49,855 nucleotides of DNA from assembly GCA_000436115.1 (NCBI GenBank), contig FR894521.1:1-49855 (forward strand), written 5' to 3'. Positions 7,104 through 15,343 of the stretch are shown in pieces. The position numbers and the translations under genes were made by a program. The notes under the pieces are model-generated. The model saw only the letters and a program-made list of their open reading frames with translations. It searched no databases and was not told the origin of the DNA. The stretch is from Firmicutes bacterium CAG:534 (GTDB taxonomy: Bacteria; Bacillota; Clostridia; Lachnospirales; Lachnospiraceae). Positions within the stretch are counted from its first letter, which is position 1; every line of letters starts with the position of its first letter.

Positions 7104-9212
7104 ATGAGTGAAACAGTAAAGCGTCCGGCGCCGATCCATTTATCGGAGGAGCAGCTTCTTTCCAGGCTGCCCGGTCAGATCGGCAAGGTAAAGCTTGATT
7201 ATACTTATTATCCGGGAGAGGATCTTTACAGCGATGGGGCTATTGAGGATGAGCTACTTTCGATCGTAAAGGAAAGCGCCAGGATAGAATATCCGGAAAT
7301 CATTGAAAAGAAGAACAGCTGGCCGATCCTTTATCATTTGTCTCCCCTGCGGGGAAATATCATTGACTGGCTGCCTATTGGAAAAAACCATAAGGTGCTG
7401 GAAATCGGATCTGGCTGCGGCGCGATTACAGAAAAGCTTTCAGAAAAGGCGGGACAGGTGACCTGCGTGGATCTGTCGGCGAAGAGAAGCCAGATCAACG
7501 CATACCGCAACCAGGATCGAGACAATATTGAAATTCATGTGGGAAATTTCAGTGATATTGAGCCTTCCCTTGAGCAGGATTATGATTTTGCCTGTATGAT
7601 CGGGGTGTTTGAATATGGACAGTCTTATATCCATACCAAAACGCCCTATGAGGATTTTTTAAAGATCATGCAGAGGCATGTGAAAAAGGACGGGCGGATC
7701 GTTATTGCCATTGAAAATAAATACGGCCTGAAATATTGGGCCGGATGCAAGGAGGATCATACCGGACGGTATTTTGACGGTCTGATGGGGTACCCGGAAG
7801 GAGGAAGCGCCAGAACCTTTACCAGGCAGGGGCTTCAGCGGATTTTCCGTAACTGCGGGGTAAGCGATTATTCTTTTTATTATCCTTATCCGGATTATAA
7901 GTTCCCTACAACGATTTACTCTGACGAAAGGCTTCCAAGACAAGGAGAGCTGACAGATAATATCCGTAATTTTGACCGGGACAGAATGGTTCTGTTTCAG
8001 GAAAAATATGTATATGACGGGATGATCAGGGATGGACTGTACGATGTATTTTCCAATTCCTATCTGGTGGTGCTGGGAAATAAACCGGAAATATCCTATG
8101 TCAAGTATTCCAATGACAGAACCAGGGAATACGAGATCAGAACGGAGATCCTTCATAAGGAGGATGGACAGAGGGTCGTGCAGAAAACGGCGCTGAATGA
8201 AGATGCGGCAGAGCATATAAAGCGGCTGAAGCGCTCCTTTGAGCTTTTGGAGAAGCGCTATGCAGGAGGCGGTCTTCTGATCAATTCCTGTACCTTAAGT
8301 GAAGATGGATACAGCGCAGTCTTTCCCTATGAAAATGGGGTGACTTTGGAGGAGCTTCTGGATGACTGTCTGGATAGAGAGGATCTGGATGGATTTTACC
8401 GTCTGTTTGACAAATACCTGGAACTGATCTCCTATGGGGAAGGATCCGGGGTAGCGGATTATGACCTGATCTTTGCCAATATCCTGGTGGATCAGGATAA
8501 ATGGATCGTGATCGATTATGAATGGACCATGGAAAGAGAGATCTCTGCTTCAGAAATTGCATTCCGGGCCGTTTACTGTTATGTCCTGGAGGAAGAAAAA
8601 AGAAATAAGTTAAATCTTGATTATATATTGTCAAAGCTTCAGATCACACAGGAGCAGGCGGAAGAGTTCCGGGAGAAGGAAAAAAGCTTTCAAAAGCAGG
8701 TTACGGGAAAGCATAAGTCCATGGGAGAAATCCGGGCAGCCATCGGAACCTACTGCGTGGATCCCAAGAAGCTGATGGAAGAGCATTTACAGGAAATATT
8801 AGATCGCAGGATCCAGGTCTACTATGATAAGGGGCAGGGCTTTTGTGAGGAGCAGTCGGCCTACCTGCCGGATGTTTATATAGAGGAAAACCGGATAAAG
8901 ACGGAGATTGCCGTTGACGGGGATATGCGGAATCTGCGGATCGATCCGGCGGACAAGAAGTGTATGGTGAAGCTTATAGAGCTTAGGCTGAACGAGCAGG
9001 AAGTTCCCCAAAGCAGGAAATATTTTGAAACCAATGGCAGGATGCTCAGGAAGGGCAGCTATGTTTTTGATACCAAGGATCCTAATATGACCATAAAGCT
9101 GCGGGAGCTTATGAAGCCTGGAGACAATCTGCTGCAGATAGAAATGGAAGTCGTACCTCTGCCGGACGCACTGGCGGAAGACTTAATGGCAGCAACAAAG
9201 AAGCTTTTTTAA
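7104..9212 (+). CDS. WbdD-like fusion: SAM methyltransferase, APH-type kinase and C-terminal beta domain
   Basis: A 702-residue protein. The N-terminal third is a class I methyltransferase (SAM-binding VLEIGSGCGAITEKL near residue 97, then TCVDLS). A kinase-fold region follows: a strand-3 Lys in VVQKTAL (about 360), hinge-like VFPYENGVTLEELL, a catalytic loop DYDLIFANILV (about 451) that aligns without gaps to HGDLHPGNILV and keeps catalytic Asp and Asn, and metal-binding Asp in IDYEW. The C-terminal 125 residues look beta-rich. E. coli WbdD, of similar length, phosphorylates and methylates the chain end and so stops O8/O9a growth; it works with a Wzm/Wzt exporter whose Wzt C-terminal domain reads the cap. 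Here the exporter genes are immediately upstream. No long coiled coil, which WbdD uses for length measurement, is obvious. The ATG at 7104 is preferred over a TTG at 7080 because of AGGAAGG ahead of it. The kinase role is inferred. Confidence 0.82.
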   Translation: MSETVKRPAPIHLSEEQLLSRLPGQIGKVKLDYTYYPGEDLYSDGAIEDELLSIVKESARIEYPEIIEKKNSWPILYHLSPLRGNIIDWLPIGKNHKVLEIGSGCGAITEKLSEKAGQVTCVDLSAKRSQINAYRNQDRDNIEIHVGNFSDIEPSLEQDYDFACMIGVFEYGQSYIHTKTPYEDFLKIMQRHVKKDGRIVIAIENKYGLKYWAGCKEDHTGRYFDGLMGYPEGGSARTFTRQGLQRIFRNCGVSDYSFYYPYPDYKFPTTIYSDERLPRQGELTDNIRNFDRDRMVLFQEKYVYDGMIRDGLYDVFSNSYLVVLGNKPEISYVKYSNDRTREYEIRTEILHKEDGQRVVQKTALNEDAAEHIKRLKRSFELLEKRYAGGGLLINSCTLSEDGYSAVFPYENGVTLEELLDDCLDREDLDGFYRLFDKYLELISYGEGSGVADYDLIFANILVDQDKWIVIDYEWTMEREISASEIAFRAVYCYVLEEEKRNKLNLDYILSKLQITQEQAEEFREKEKSFQKQVTGKHKSMGEIRAAIGTYCVDPKKLMEEHLQEILDRRIQVYYDKGQGFCEEQSAYLPDVYIEENRIKTEIAVDGDMRNLRIDPADKKCMVKLIELRLNEQEVPQSRKYFETNGRMLRKGSYVFDTKDPNMTIKLRELMKPGDNLLQIEMEVVPLPDALAEDLMAATKKLF

Positions 9213-9222
9213 GAGCATTGTC

Positions 9223-11412
9223 ATGGCAGACTGTCTGGAAATGGAGATGAAAGTGAGTACCCTGAAACAGAGCGTCAAACAGATTTTAATAAAAAAACAG
9301 CATAAAAAATACCAAAAAGAGGTGGCAGCAGGAAATCTCACATATGATCAATGGATCAGGCAACAGGAGGAAAAGGATGGAGTTGACACCTCTTTTTCCA
9401 TTACAGAAGAAAAAAGTCTGACAAATGATTTGATAAAAATATTGTTTGAAAGCACAAAAATTAAAAATGAAGGAAAAAATGCAAAATTGGACGAGAAATG
9501 TCGCATCCTGTCGATGACGCAGACAGGGGGGCATTCTCTTACCAAAGAACTGGTTCTGCTTTGTTCAAAAGAGTTTTTGGAGCAGCAGATGAATGAAAAC
9601 AGCAAAGTTTTTTTGCAGTCCCTTCATGATTTGAAAGCGGATGTTATTTTTATGAAAATGGAAGAGGGAGAGATTGCGCCCAGGGCCTTTTTCCTGTGCA
9701 GCAGAAAACTCAGGGAACAGGAAGGCATTGTGCTGGTTTATGGGGATGAGGATGAAAAGGGGGAGAAAATCCGGCAAAATCCATGGTTTAAGCCGGACTG
9801 GTCTCCCGACAGCTTTTTGTCCGCCTATTACCTGGGAGGCGTTCTTGCACTCCGCACAGAGAGTCTTTCCGGTATTGTGGCAGGAAGCGGCTGGTATCAG
9901 CTTCTTAAGGAGGTGATCGAAAAGGCGGGAGGCTTTGAAAAGCACAGCGCCCTTTCTGATGGTAAGGAAGTGTGGGATACCCAGGAGGGGTGCCCGGTCT
10001 GCCATATCAGGCAGATCCTGTTCCATAGAAGCGGTAAAATAACAGCAGGCGTGGGGAACACAAAGGAGGAAGATCATGGGGAAGAGGAAAAGCTTCCCAT
10101 GGTTTCCGTTATTATTCCTTCCAAAGATAATCCTGAAATCCTTTTAAACTGTATCCGTTCCTTTACAGAGCGGACACAGGCAGGGATCCCTTATGAATTC
10201 CTGGTGGTGGATAACGGAAGCAGCAAGGAGAACAGGGAAAGGATCGAAAAGGAGCTGAGGCAGATCTGCGGTTCCAAGGCCAGGTATCTTTATGAACCTA
10301 TGCCCTTTAATTTTTCACGGATGTGCAACAGGGGTGCAGAGCTGGCAGAGGGGGAGCTGCTGCTGTTTTTGAATGATGATATGGAAATCATACAGCCGGA
10401 CTGGTTGGAGCTGCTTTCCCGGAAGGCAGTTCTTCCCTATGCAGGGGCTGTGGGAGCCAAGCTTTTGTATCCGGAAAGCCATATAATCCAGCACGCGGGG
10501 ATAACAAACCTGCGGGTGGGGCCGGCCCATAAGCTGCAATATCTGGATGATGAACAGGTATATTATTTTGGACAAAACAGAGGCGTACACGATATGATAG
10601 GAGTGACCGCCGCCTGTCTGCTTGTAAAAAAGGAAGTGTTTGTGAAGGCCGGGGGCTTCTATGAGGGACTTGCAGTGGCCTTTAATGATGTAGACCTGTG
10701 CTACAGGATCTATGAGCTTGGTTATTATAATATCCAGAGAAATGACGTTTGTCTGTATCACCATGAATCCTTGAGCCGGGGAAAAGATGGGGAGAGCAGG
10801 GAAAAGCAGCTCCGTCTGCTGAAGGAAAAGGACATTCTCTATGAAAGGCATCAGGAGCTTTACGGACAGGATCCCTTTTATCATCCTTACCTGACCACGG
10901 ATATGCTGGAAAGCGGATATTCCCCTGCTTTTCACTATCAGGTAGATTTAAGGCAGGCCTGGTCTGAACCCAGGGAAGTGACAGAAGCGGTAAAAAGGGC
11001 CAGAGAGGATTCCTGCTTGGTGGTGGGCATGGAATGCGCTATGGATATTTACAAATGGAAATATGGCGTAGCGTCATCTAAGGGAAGGAAAAAGGCGCTG
11101 CCGGAGGATGAGGGCTTTTATTTCCAGGGCTATTCTTTCATTATAGGAGCAGATAACGCATGTTACGAAAAGAAGCTGCTTCTGCGCAGTCAGGAAAGTG
11201 GCAAAGTATATGCGCTTTCCGTGGAAAACAGATACCGGAAGGATATTCGTGATAATTTGAAGGATCAGTTAAATGTAGATTTAACTGGATTTACAGCAAA
11301 GCTGCAAAGCGGCGGCCTGGCCAAGGGAGTGTACCAGTTCGGGATGCTGGCGCAGGATCGCTGCTCCAGGCAAAGACTGGTAAATTTCAGCAGCTGGGTC
11401 ATAGAGATTTAA
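9223..11412 (+). CDS. Large GT2 glycosyltransferase with degenerate N-terminal GT domain
   Basis: A 729-residue cytoplasmic enzyme. The first 280 residues resemble the back half of a GT2 domain (the segment around YGDEDEKGEKIRQNPWFKPD is common in tandem-GT proteins) but lack a clear nucleotide-binding start. The functional GT-A domain starts near residue 293 (VSVIIPSKDNP), has the metal site FLNDDME (about 383) and the C-terminal NDVDLCYR motif. A beta-rich tail (about 620-729) follows. It probably adds a sugar, plausibly rhamnose, to the growing polymer; donor and linkage cannot be read from sequence. The start is uncertain: ATG at 9223 lacks a good ribosome site, while a GTG at 9253 has GGAG six bases before it. 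Bases 9280-9480 are noticeably more AT-rich than the surroundings. Confidence 0.88.
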   Translation: MADCLEMEMKVSTLKQSVKQILIKKQHKKYQKEVAAGNLTYDQWIRQQEEKDGVDTSFSITEEKSLTNDLIKILFESTKIKNEGKNAKLDEKCRILSMTQTGGHSLTKELVLLCSKEFLEQQMNENSKVFLQSLHDLKADVIFMKMEEGEIAPRAFFLCSRKLREQEGIVLVYGDEDEKGEKIRQNPWFKPDWSPDSFLSAYYLGGVLALRTESLSGIVAGSGWYQLLKEVIEKAGGFEKHSALSDGKEVWDTQEGCPVCHIRQILFHRSGKITAGVGNTKEEDHGEEEKLPMVSVIIPSKDNPEILLNCIRSFTERTQAGIPYEFLVVDNGSSKENRERIEKELRQICGSKARYLYEPMPFNFSRMCNRGAELAEGELLLFLNDDMEIIQPDWLELLSRKAVLPYAGAVGAKLLYPESHIIQHAGITNLRVGPAHKLQYLDDEQVYYFGQNRGVHDMIGVTAACLLVKKEVFVKAGGFYEGLAVAFNDVDLCYRIYELGYYNIQRNDVCLYHHESLSRGKDGESREKQLRLLKEKDILYERHQELYGQDPFYHPYLTTDMLESGYSPAFHYQVDLRQAWSEPREVTEAVKRAREDSCLVVGMECAMDIYKWKYGVASSKGRKKALPEDEGFYFQGYSFIIGADNACYEKKLLLRSQESGKVYALSVENRYRKDIRDNLKDQLNVDLTGFTAKLQSGGLAKGVYQFGMLAQDRCSRQRLVNFSSWVIEI

Positions 11413-11436
11413 GGGAAAATCGGGAGGAAGACAGGC

Positions 11437-13416
11437 TTGAACGAGGAAAAGAACGGACGATCAGTTGATTATCAGGAGGAATACGAAAAGGAGCATCTGC
11501 GCTGCGCAGACCTAGCAGGCAGGGTGGCAGATCTGGAGGCAAAATGTGAGGATCTGGATTTTAAGCTGAAAAGGATCAAGAATAATCCGATCTGGAAAGC
11601 ATCAGCTCCTGCGCGGAAAGCCATGCATTTCTGTATCCGGCAGTACGGCAGAGTGAAAAACTGCGGAAACCTGAGGGGGATCCTGGCGAAGATCCGGTAC
11701 AAACAGAGAGAGAAAGAGGCCATGAAGCGGTATGGCACAGACAGCTTTCCCTCACCGGAGGAAGCGGAAAAGCAAAGAAATACGCAGTTTCCCAGAATGG
11801 TAAAGATCAGTATTTTAGTACCGCTTTTTAATACGCCTGAAAACTTCCTGAGGGAAATGATCGAGTCAGTAACGGCGCAGACCTATGAAAACTGGGAGCT
11901 TTGCCTTGCGGACGGCTCCGATCAGGAACACGCATATGTTGCCGAGGTTGTGAAGGAATATGAAAAGCAGGACGGAAGAGGAAGGATCGTTTACAAAAAG
12001 CTTTCCAAAAACGGCGGGATTTCAGAAAATACCAATGAATGCCTGAAGCTGGCCACAGGGGAGTATATCGGCCTTTTTGACCATGACGATCTGCTGCATC
12101 CTGCGGTTTTGTTTGAATATGTGAAGGCCATCAATGAGAAAAATGCGGATTATCTCTACTGTGATGAGACCACTTTTAAGAGCGGCGACCTGAACAAAAT
12201 GCTGACTATGCATTTTAAGCCGGATTTTGCCATTGATAATCTGAGGGCGAATAATTATATCTGTCATTTCAGCGTGTTTGACCGAAAACTGCTTGACGGG
12301 ACAGAACTGTTCCGTTCCCGTTTTGACGGCAGCCAGGATCATGATATGATCCTGCGCTTGACGGACAGGGCGCAGAATATCGTGCATATTCCCAAGCTTC
12401 TTTATTATTGGAGAAGTCATCCGGGAAGCACTGCAGCAGGGCTTTCTGCGAAGCCCTATACGGTAGCTGCTGCCAAGGGGGCAGTGGCAGACCACTTAAG
12501 AAGGCATGGGTTTGAACATTTTCAGATCACCTCTACCAGAGCCTTTGACACGATCTTTAAGATCCGCTATCAGATCCTGGGAAGCCCGCTGATTTCGATC
12601 ATCATTGCCAATAAGGATCATGTGGAGGATCTTTCCAGGTGTGTTTCTTCTATTTTAGAGAAATCTACCTATGAAAATTATGAGATCATCATAGTGGAAA
12701 ATAACAGCCAGGATGCGAAAACCTTTGCATATTATGAGGAGCTGCAGACAAATGAAAAGATCAGGGTGATCACCTACAAGGGAGTCTTTAATTATTCGGC
12801 TGTGAACAATCTGGGAGTTTCTAAGGCCCGGGGCGAATATGTTCTGCTTTTGAACAATGATACCCAGGTCATTACGGTAAATTGGATGGAAGAGCTTTTG
12901 ATGTACGCCCAGAGGGAGGATGTGGGCGCAGTCGGCGCAAAGCTTTATTATGGAGACAAGACCATTCAGCACGCAGGGGTTGTGCTGGGACTTGGAGCGC
13001 ACAGGACGGCAGGACACAGCCACTATGGCCAGCACAGGGATAACCTGGGGTATATGGGAAGGCTTTGTTATGCCCAGAATGTATCAGCGGTGACCGGAGC
13101 CTGTCTGTTGGTGAAAAAGGAGCTGTTCCTGGAGGTCGGCGGACTGGATGAGGGCTTTGCTGTTTCCTTAAATGATGTGGATTTCTGCATCAAGCTGCGG
13201 CAGAAGGGGTATTTGAATGTGTTTACGCCTTTTGCGGAACTTTATCATTTTGAGTCCAGGTCAAGAGGACTGGATGACCAGGGGGAAAAGGCAGAGCGCT
13301 ATAACAGGGAATCCGAGAAGTTCCGGGAAAAATGGAAGGAAGTTCTGGAAGCGGGAGACCCTTATTATAATCCTAATTTTTCATTGGATCGCAGCGACTT
13401 TTCTTTGAAAATATAA
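11437..13416 (+). CDS. Tandem-domain GT2 glycosyltransferase
   Basis: A 659-residue protein with two GT-A domains. A short charged helical leader (about residues 15-50) precedes the first domain (ISILVPLFNTP at about 124; metal site FDHDD at about 213). The second starts near 386 (ISIIIANKD), has LLNNDTQ (about 473) and NDVDFCIKLRQKGY. Tandem GT2 proteins of this type make alternating or repeated linkages in rhamnan-like polymers; that role is inferred. No ATG occurs early in the frame. The TTG at 11437 is the start because a strong GGGAGGA (11422-11428) lies 8 bases before it. It is the last gene of the rfb-type run: a new promoter overlaps its 3' end. Confidence 0.9.
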   Translation: MNEEKNGRSVDYQEEYEKEHLRCADLAGRVADLEAKCEDLDFKLKRIKNNPIWKASAPARKAMHFCIRQYGRVKNCGNLRGILAKIRYKQREKEAMKRYGTDSFPSPEEAEKQRNTQFPRMVKISILVPLFNTPENFLREMIESVTAQTYENWELCLADGSDQEHAYVAEVVKEYEKQDGRGRIVYKKLSKNGGISENTNECLKLATGEYIGLFDHDDLLHPAVLFEYVKAINEKNADYLYCDETTFKSGDLNKMLTMHFKPDFAIDNLRANNYICHFSVFDRKLLDGTELFRSRFDGSQDHDMILRLTDRAQNIVHIPKLLYYWRSHPGSTAAGLSAKPYTVAAAKGAVADHLRRHGFEHFQITSTRAFDTIFKIRYQILGSPLISIIIANKDHVEDLSRCVSSILEKSTYENYEIIIVENNSQDAKTFAYYEELQTNEKIRVITYKGVFNYSAVNNLGVSKARGEYVLLLNNDTQVITVNWMEELLMYAQREDVGAVGAKLYYGDKTIQHAGVVLGLGAHRTAGHSHYGQHRDNLGYMGRLCYAQNVSAVTGACLLVKKELFLEVGGLDEGFAVSLNDVDFCIKLRQKGYLNVFTPFAELYHFESRSRGLDDQGEKAERYNRESEKFREKWKEVLEAGDPYYNPNFSLDRSDFSLKI

Positions 13417-13433
13417 GAGCAGTATGGTACAAT
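13405..13433 (+). promoter_or_regulatory. Sigma-A promoter of the phospho-sugar mutase gene
   Basis: TTGAAA (13405-13410) and TACAAT (13428-13433) are separated by exactly 17 bases. The element overlaps the end of the upstream glycosyltransferase gene, giving the mutase independent transcription with a start near 13440. Confidence 0.8.
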
Positions 13434-13441
13434 ATAAAAGA

Positions 13442-13469
13442 GTGCCGGTAGGACAAGCGATACCGGCAC
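13442..13469 (+). promoter_or_regulatory. 5' leader hairpin of the mutase transcript
   Basis: A perfect 9-bp inverted repeat, GTGCCGGTA and TACCGGCAC, with a 10-base loop, begins within a few bases of the predicted transcript start. It has no following T run on the plus strand, so it is not a terminator for that direction. It could protect the 5' end of the mRNA or act as an operator. Confidence 0.55.
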
Positions 13470-13531
13470 AAAAAGAATTGCAGCGGAGCTGCCTGCAGGA
13501 AGCAGGGGGCCGCTTCGGAATGGAGGAAGAA

Positions 13532-15253
13532 ATGGGATATCAACAGGAATATGAATTCTGGCTTAAGGATGCTTACTTTGACGAAAAGACAAAGGAAGAA
13601 CTTCGAAGTATTGCAGGGAATGAAAAAGAGATAGAAGACCGTTTTTACAGGGAACTGGAATTTGGAACCGGAGGACTCAGAGGCGTGATCGGCGCCGGAA
13701 CCAACCGGATGAATATTTACACTGTCAGAAAGGCAACCCAGGGACTGGCTAACTATATTATCAGTCAGGGAGGCAAGGAAAAGGGAGTTGCCATTGCTTA
13801 CGATTCCAGAAGAATGTCGCCTGAATTTGCGGATGAAGCGGCGCTGTGCCTTGCTGCAAACGGCATTAAGGCTTATGTGTTTGATGCCCTTCGCCCCACA
13901 CCGGAGCTTTCCTTTGCGCTTCGCAAGTTAGGCTGTATCTCCGGTATTGTGATCACTGCAAGCCATAACCCTCCGGAATATAACGGATACAAGGCATACT
14001 GGGAGGACGGTGCACAGGTAACGGCTCCCAAGGACAAGGAAATCATTGCCGAAGTGAAAAAGGTAACAGATTACCATCAGGTTAAGACCATGGATAAAGC
14101 TGAGGCCATGAAGGCAGGACTTTATCAGGTGATCGGCAGGGAAATTGACGATGCCTACATGGAGGAGCTGAAAAAGCAGATCATCCATCCTGAAGTCATT
14201 AAGGAAATGGCTGATGATATCAAGATCGTATATACACCTTTCCACGGAACCGGAAATGTGCCGGTAAGAAGGATCCTTTCTGAACTGGGATTTAAGCATG
14301 TGTATGTAGTGCCTGAGCAGGAGCTTCCTGATCCGGACTTTACCACTCTGGAATATCCAAACCCGGAGGATCCCAAGGCCTTTACACTGGCTTTAAAGCT
14401 GGCAAAGGAAAAGAATGCTGATATCGTTCTGGCAACAGATCCTGATGCGGACAGACTTGGAATTTATGCGCTGGACTCTAAGACCGGGGAGTACATGCCT
14501 TTTACCGGTAATATGTCCGGTATGCTCATTGCAGAATATATTTTGAGAGAGAGAACCCTTACAAAGACTATGCCGGAAAATCCCGCACTGGTAACAACCA
14601 TTGTTACAACCAATATGGCGGCAGCGATTGCCAAGGATTACGGCGTGAAGTTTATTGAAGTGCTGACCGGATTTAAGTATATCGGAGAACAGATCAAGTT
14701 CTTTGAGCAGTCCGGCTCTAACAATTATGTATTTGGTCTGGAAGAAAGCTACGGATGTCTGGCAGGAACCCACGCAAGGGACAAGGATGCAGTTGTTGCG
14801 GTTATGTGTCTGTGCGAGGTGGCTGCATGGTGTAAGAAGCAGGGCATTACCGTATGGGATCAGATGCTCAAGCTCTATGAAAAGTACGGTTACTTTAAGG
14901 AAACCCAGTATGCGATTACATTGAAGGGAATTGACGGCGCTGCACAGATCAAGGCGATCATGGATAAGCTTCGCAGCAATCCGCCTAAGAACTTTGGAGA
15001 GCTTCAGGTGAAGGAGCTTCGCGATTATGATCTGGATGTGGTGACGGATATGGAGACCGGCGCAAAGAGACCTACAGGACTTCCGAAGTCAAATGTGCTT
15101 TACTTTGATCTGACCAACGATTCCTGGTGCTGTGCCCGTCCTTCCGGAACAGAGCCCAAGATCAAATTCTACATGGGTGTAAAGGGAACGAGCCTGCAGG
15201 ATGCACAGGAAAAGGTAGAAAAGCTTACAGAAGATCTGAAAGCATATTTATAA
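13532..15253 (+). CDS. pgcA: Phospho-sugar mutase (phosphoglucomutase family, PgcA-like)
   Basis: Interconverts hexose-6-phosphate and hexose-1-phosphate, feeding sugar-nucleotide synthesis such as the RfbA reaction. All four domain signatures are present in the 573-residue protein: the phosphoserine loop TASHNPPEYNG (Ser at about residue 143), the metal loop DPDADR (about 303), the sugar-binding EESYG (about 404) and the phosphate-binding RPSGTEPKIKFY (about 535). The frame extends upstream to an ATG at 13424, but that codon precedes the predicted transcription start. The ATG at 13532, with GGAGGA just before it, gives the normal family length. A strong terminator follows the stop. Confidence 0.95.
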   Translation: MGYQQEYEFWLKDAYFDEKTKEELRSIAGNEKEIEDRFYRELEFGTGGLRGVIGAGTNRMNIYTVRKATQGLANYIISQGGKEKGVAIAYDSRRMSPEFADEAALCLAANGIKAYVFDALRPTPELSFALRKLGCISGIVITASHNPPEYNGYKAYWEDGAQVTAPKDKEIIAEVKKVTDYHQVKTMDKAEAMKAGLYQVIGREIDDAYMEELKKQIIHPEVIKEMADDIKIVYTPFHGTGNVPVRRILSELGFKHVYVVPEQELPDPDFTTLEYPNPEDPKAFTLALKLAKEKNADIVLATDPDADRLGIYALDSKTGEYMPFTGNMSGMLIAEYILRERTLTKTMPENPALVTTIVTTNMAAAIAKDYGVKFIEVLTGFKYIGEQIKFFEQSGSNNYVFGLEESYGCLAGTHARDKDAVVAVMCLCEVAAWCKKQGITVWDQMLKLYEKYGYFKETQYAITLKGIDGAAQIKAIMDKLRSNPPKNFGELQVKELRDYDLDVVTDMETGAKRPTGLPKSNVLYFDLTNDSWCCARPSGTEPKIKFYMGVKGTSLQDAQEKVEKLTEDLKAYL

Positions 15254-15275
15254 AAGAGAACGGAAAACACAGCAT

Positions 15276-15312
15276 GCCAAAATCGTCCTGGTTATTCAGG
15301 ACGATTTTTGGC
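15276..15312 (+). terminator. Rho-independent terminator after pgcA
   Basis: The arms AAAATCGTCCTG (15279-15290) and CAGGACGATTTT pair perfectly over 12 bp around a 6-base loop. The pairing extends to GCC/GGC with one unpaired T, and the 3' side ends in a T run. It ends just before the next gene's possible starts. Confidence 0.88.
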
Positions 15313-15343
15313 TAAAGAAATGAATTCGGGTAAGACAGATATT

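Noticed and set aside
13424..13531. 36-residue N-terminal extension of the phospho-sugar mutase
   Set aside because: It would start inside the promoter and before the predicted transcript start, and its sequence covers a DNA hairpin and is not mutase-like.
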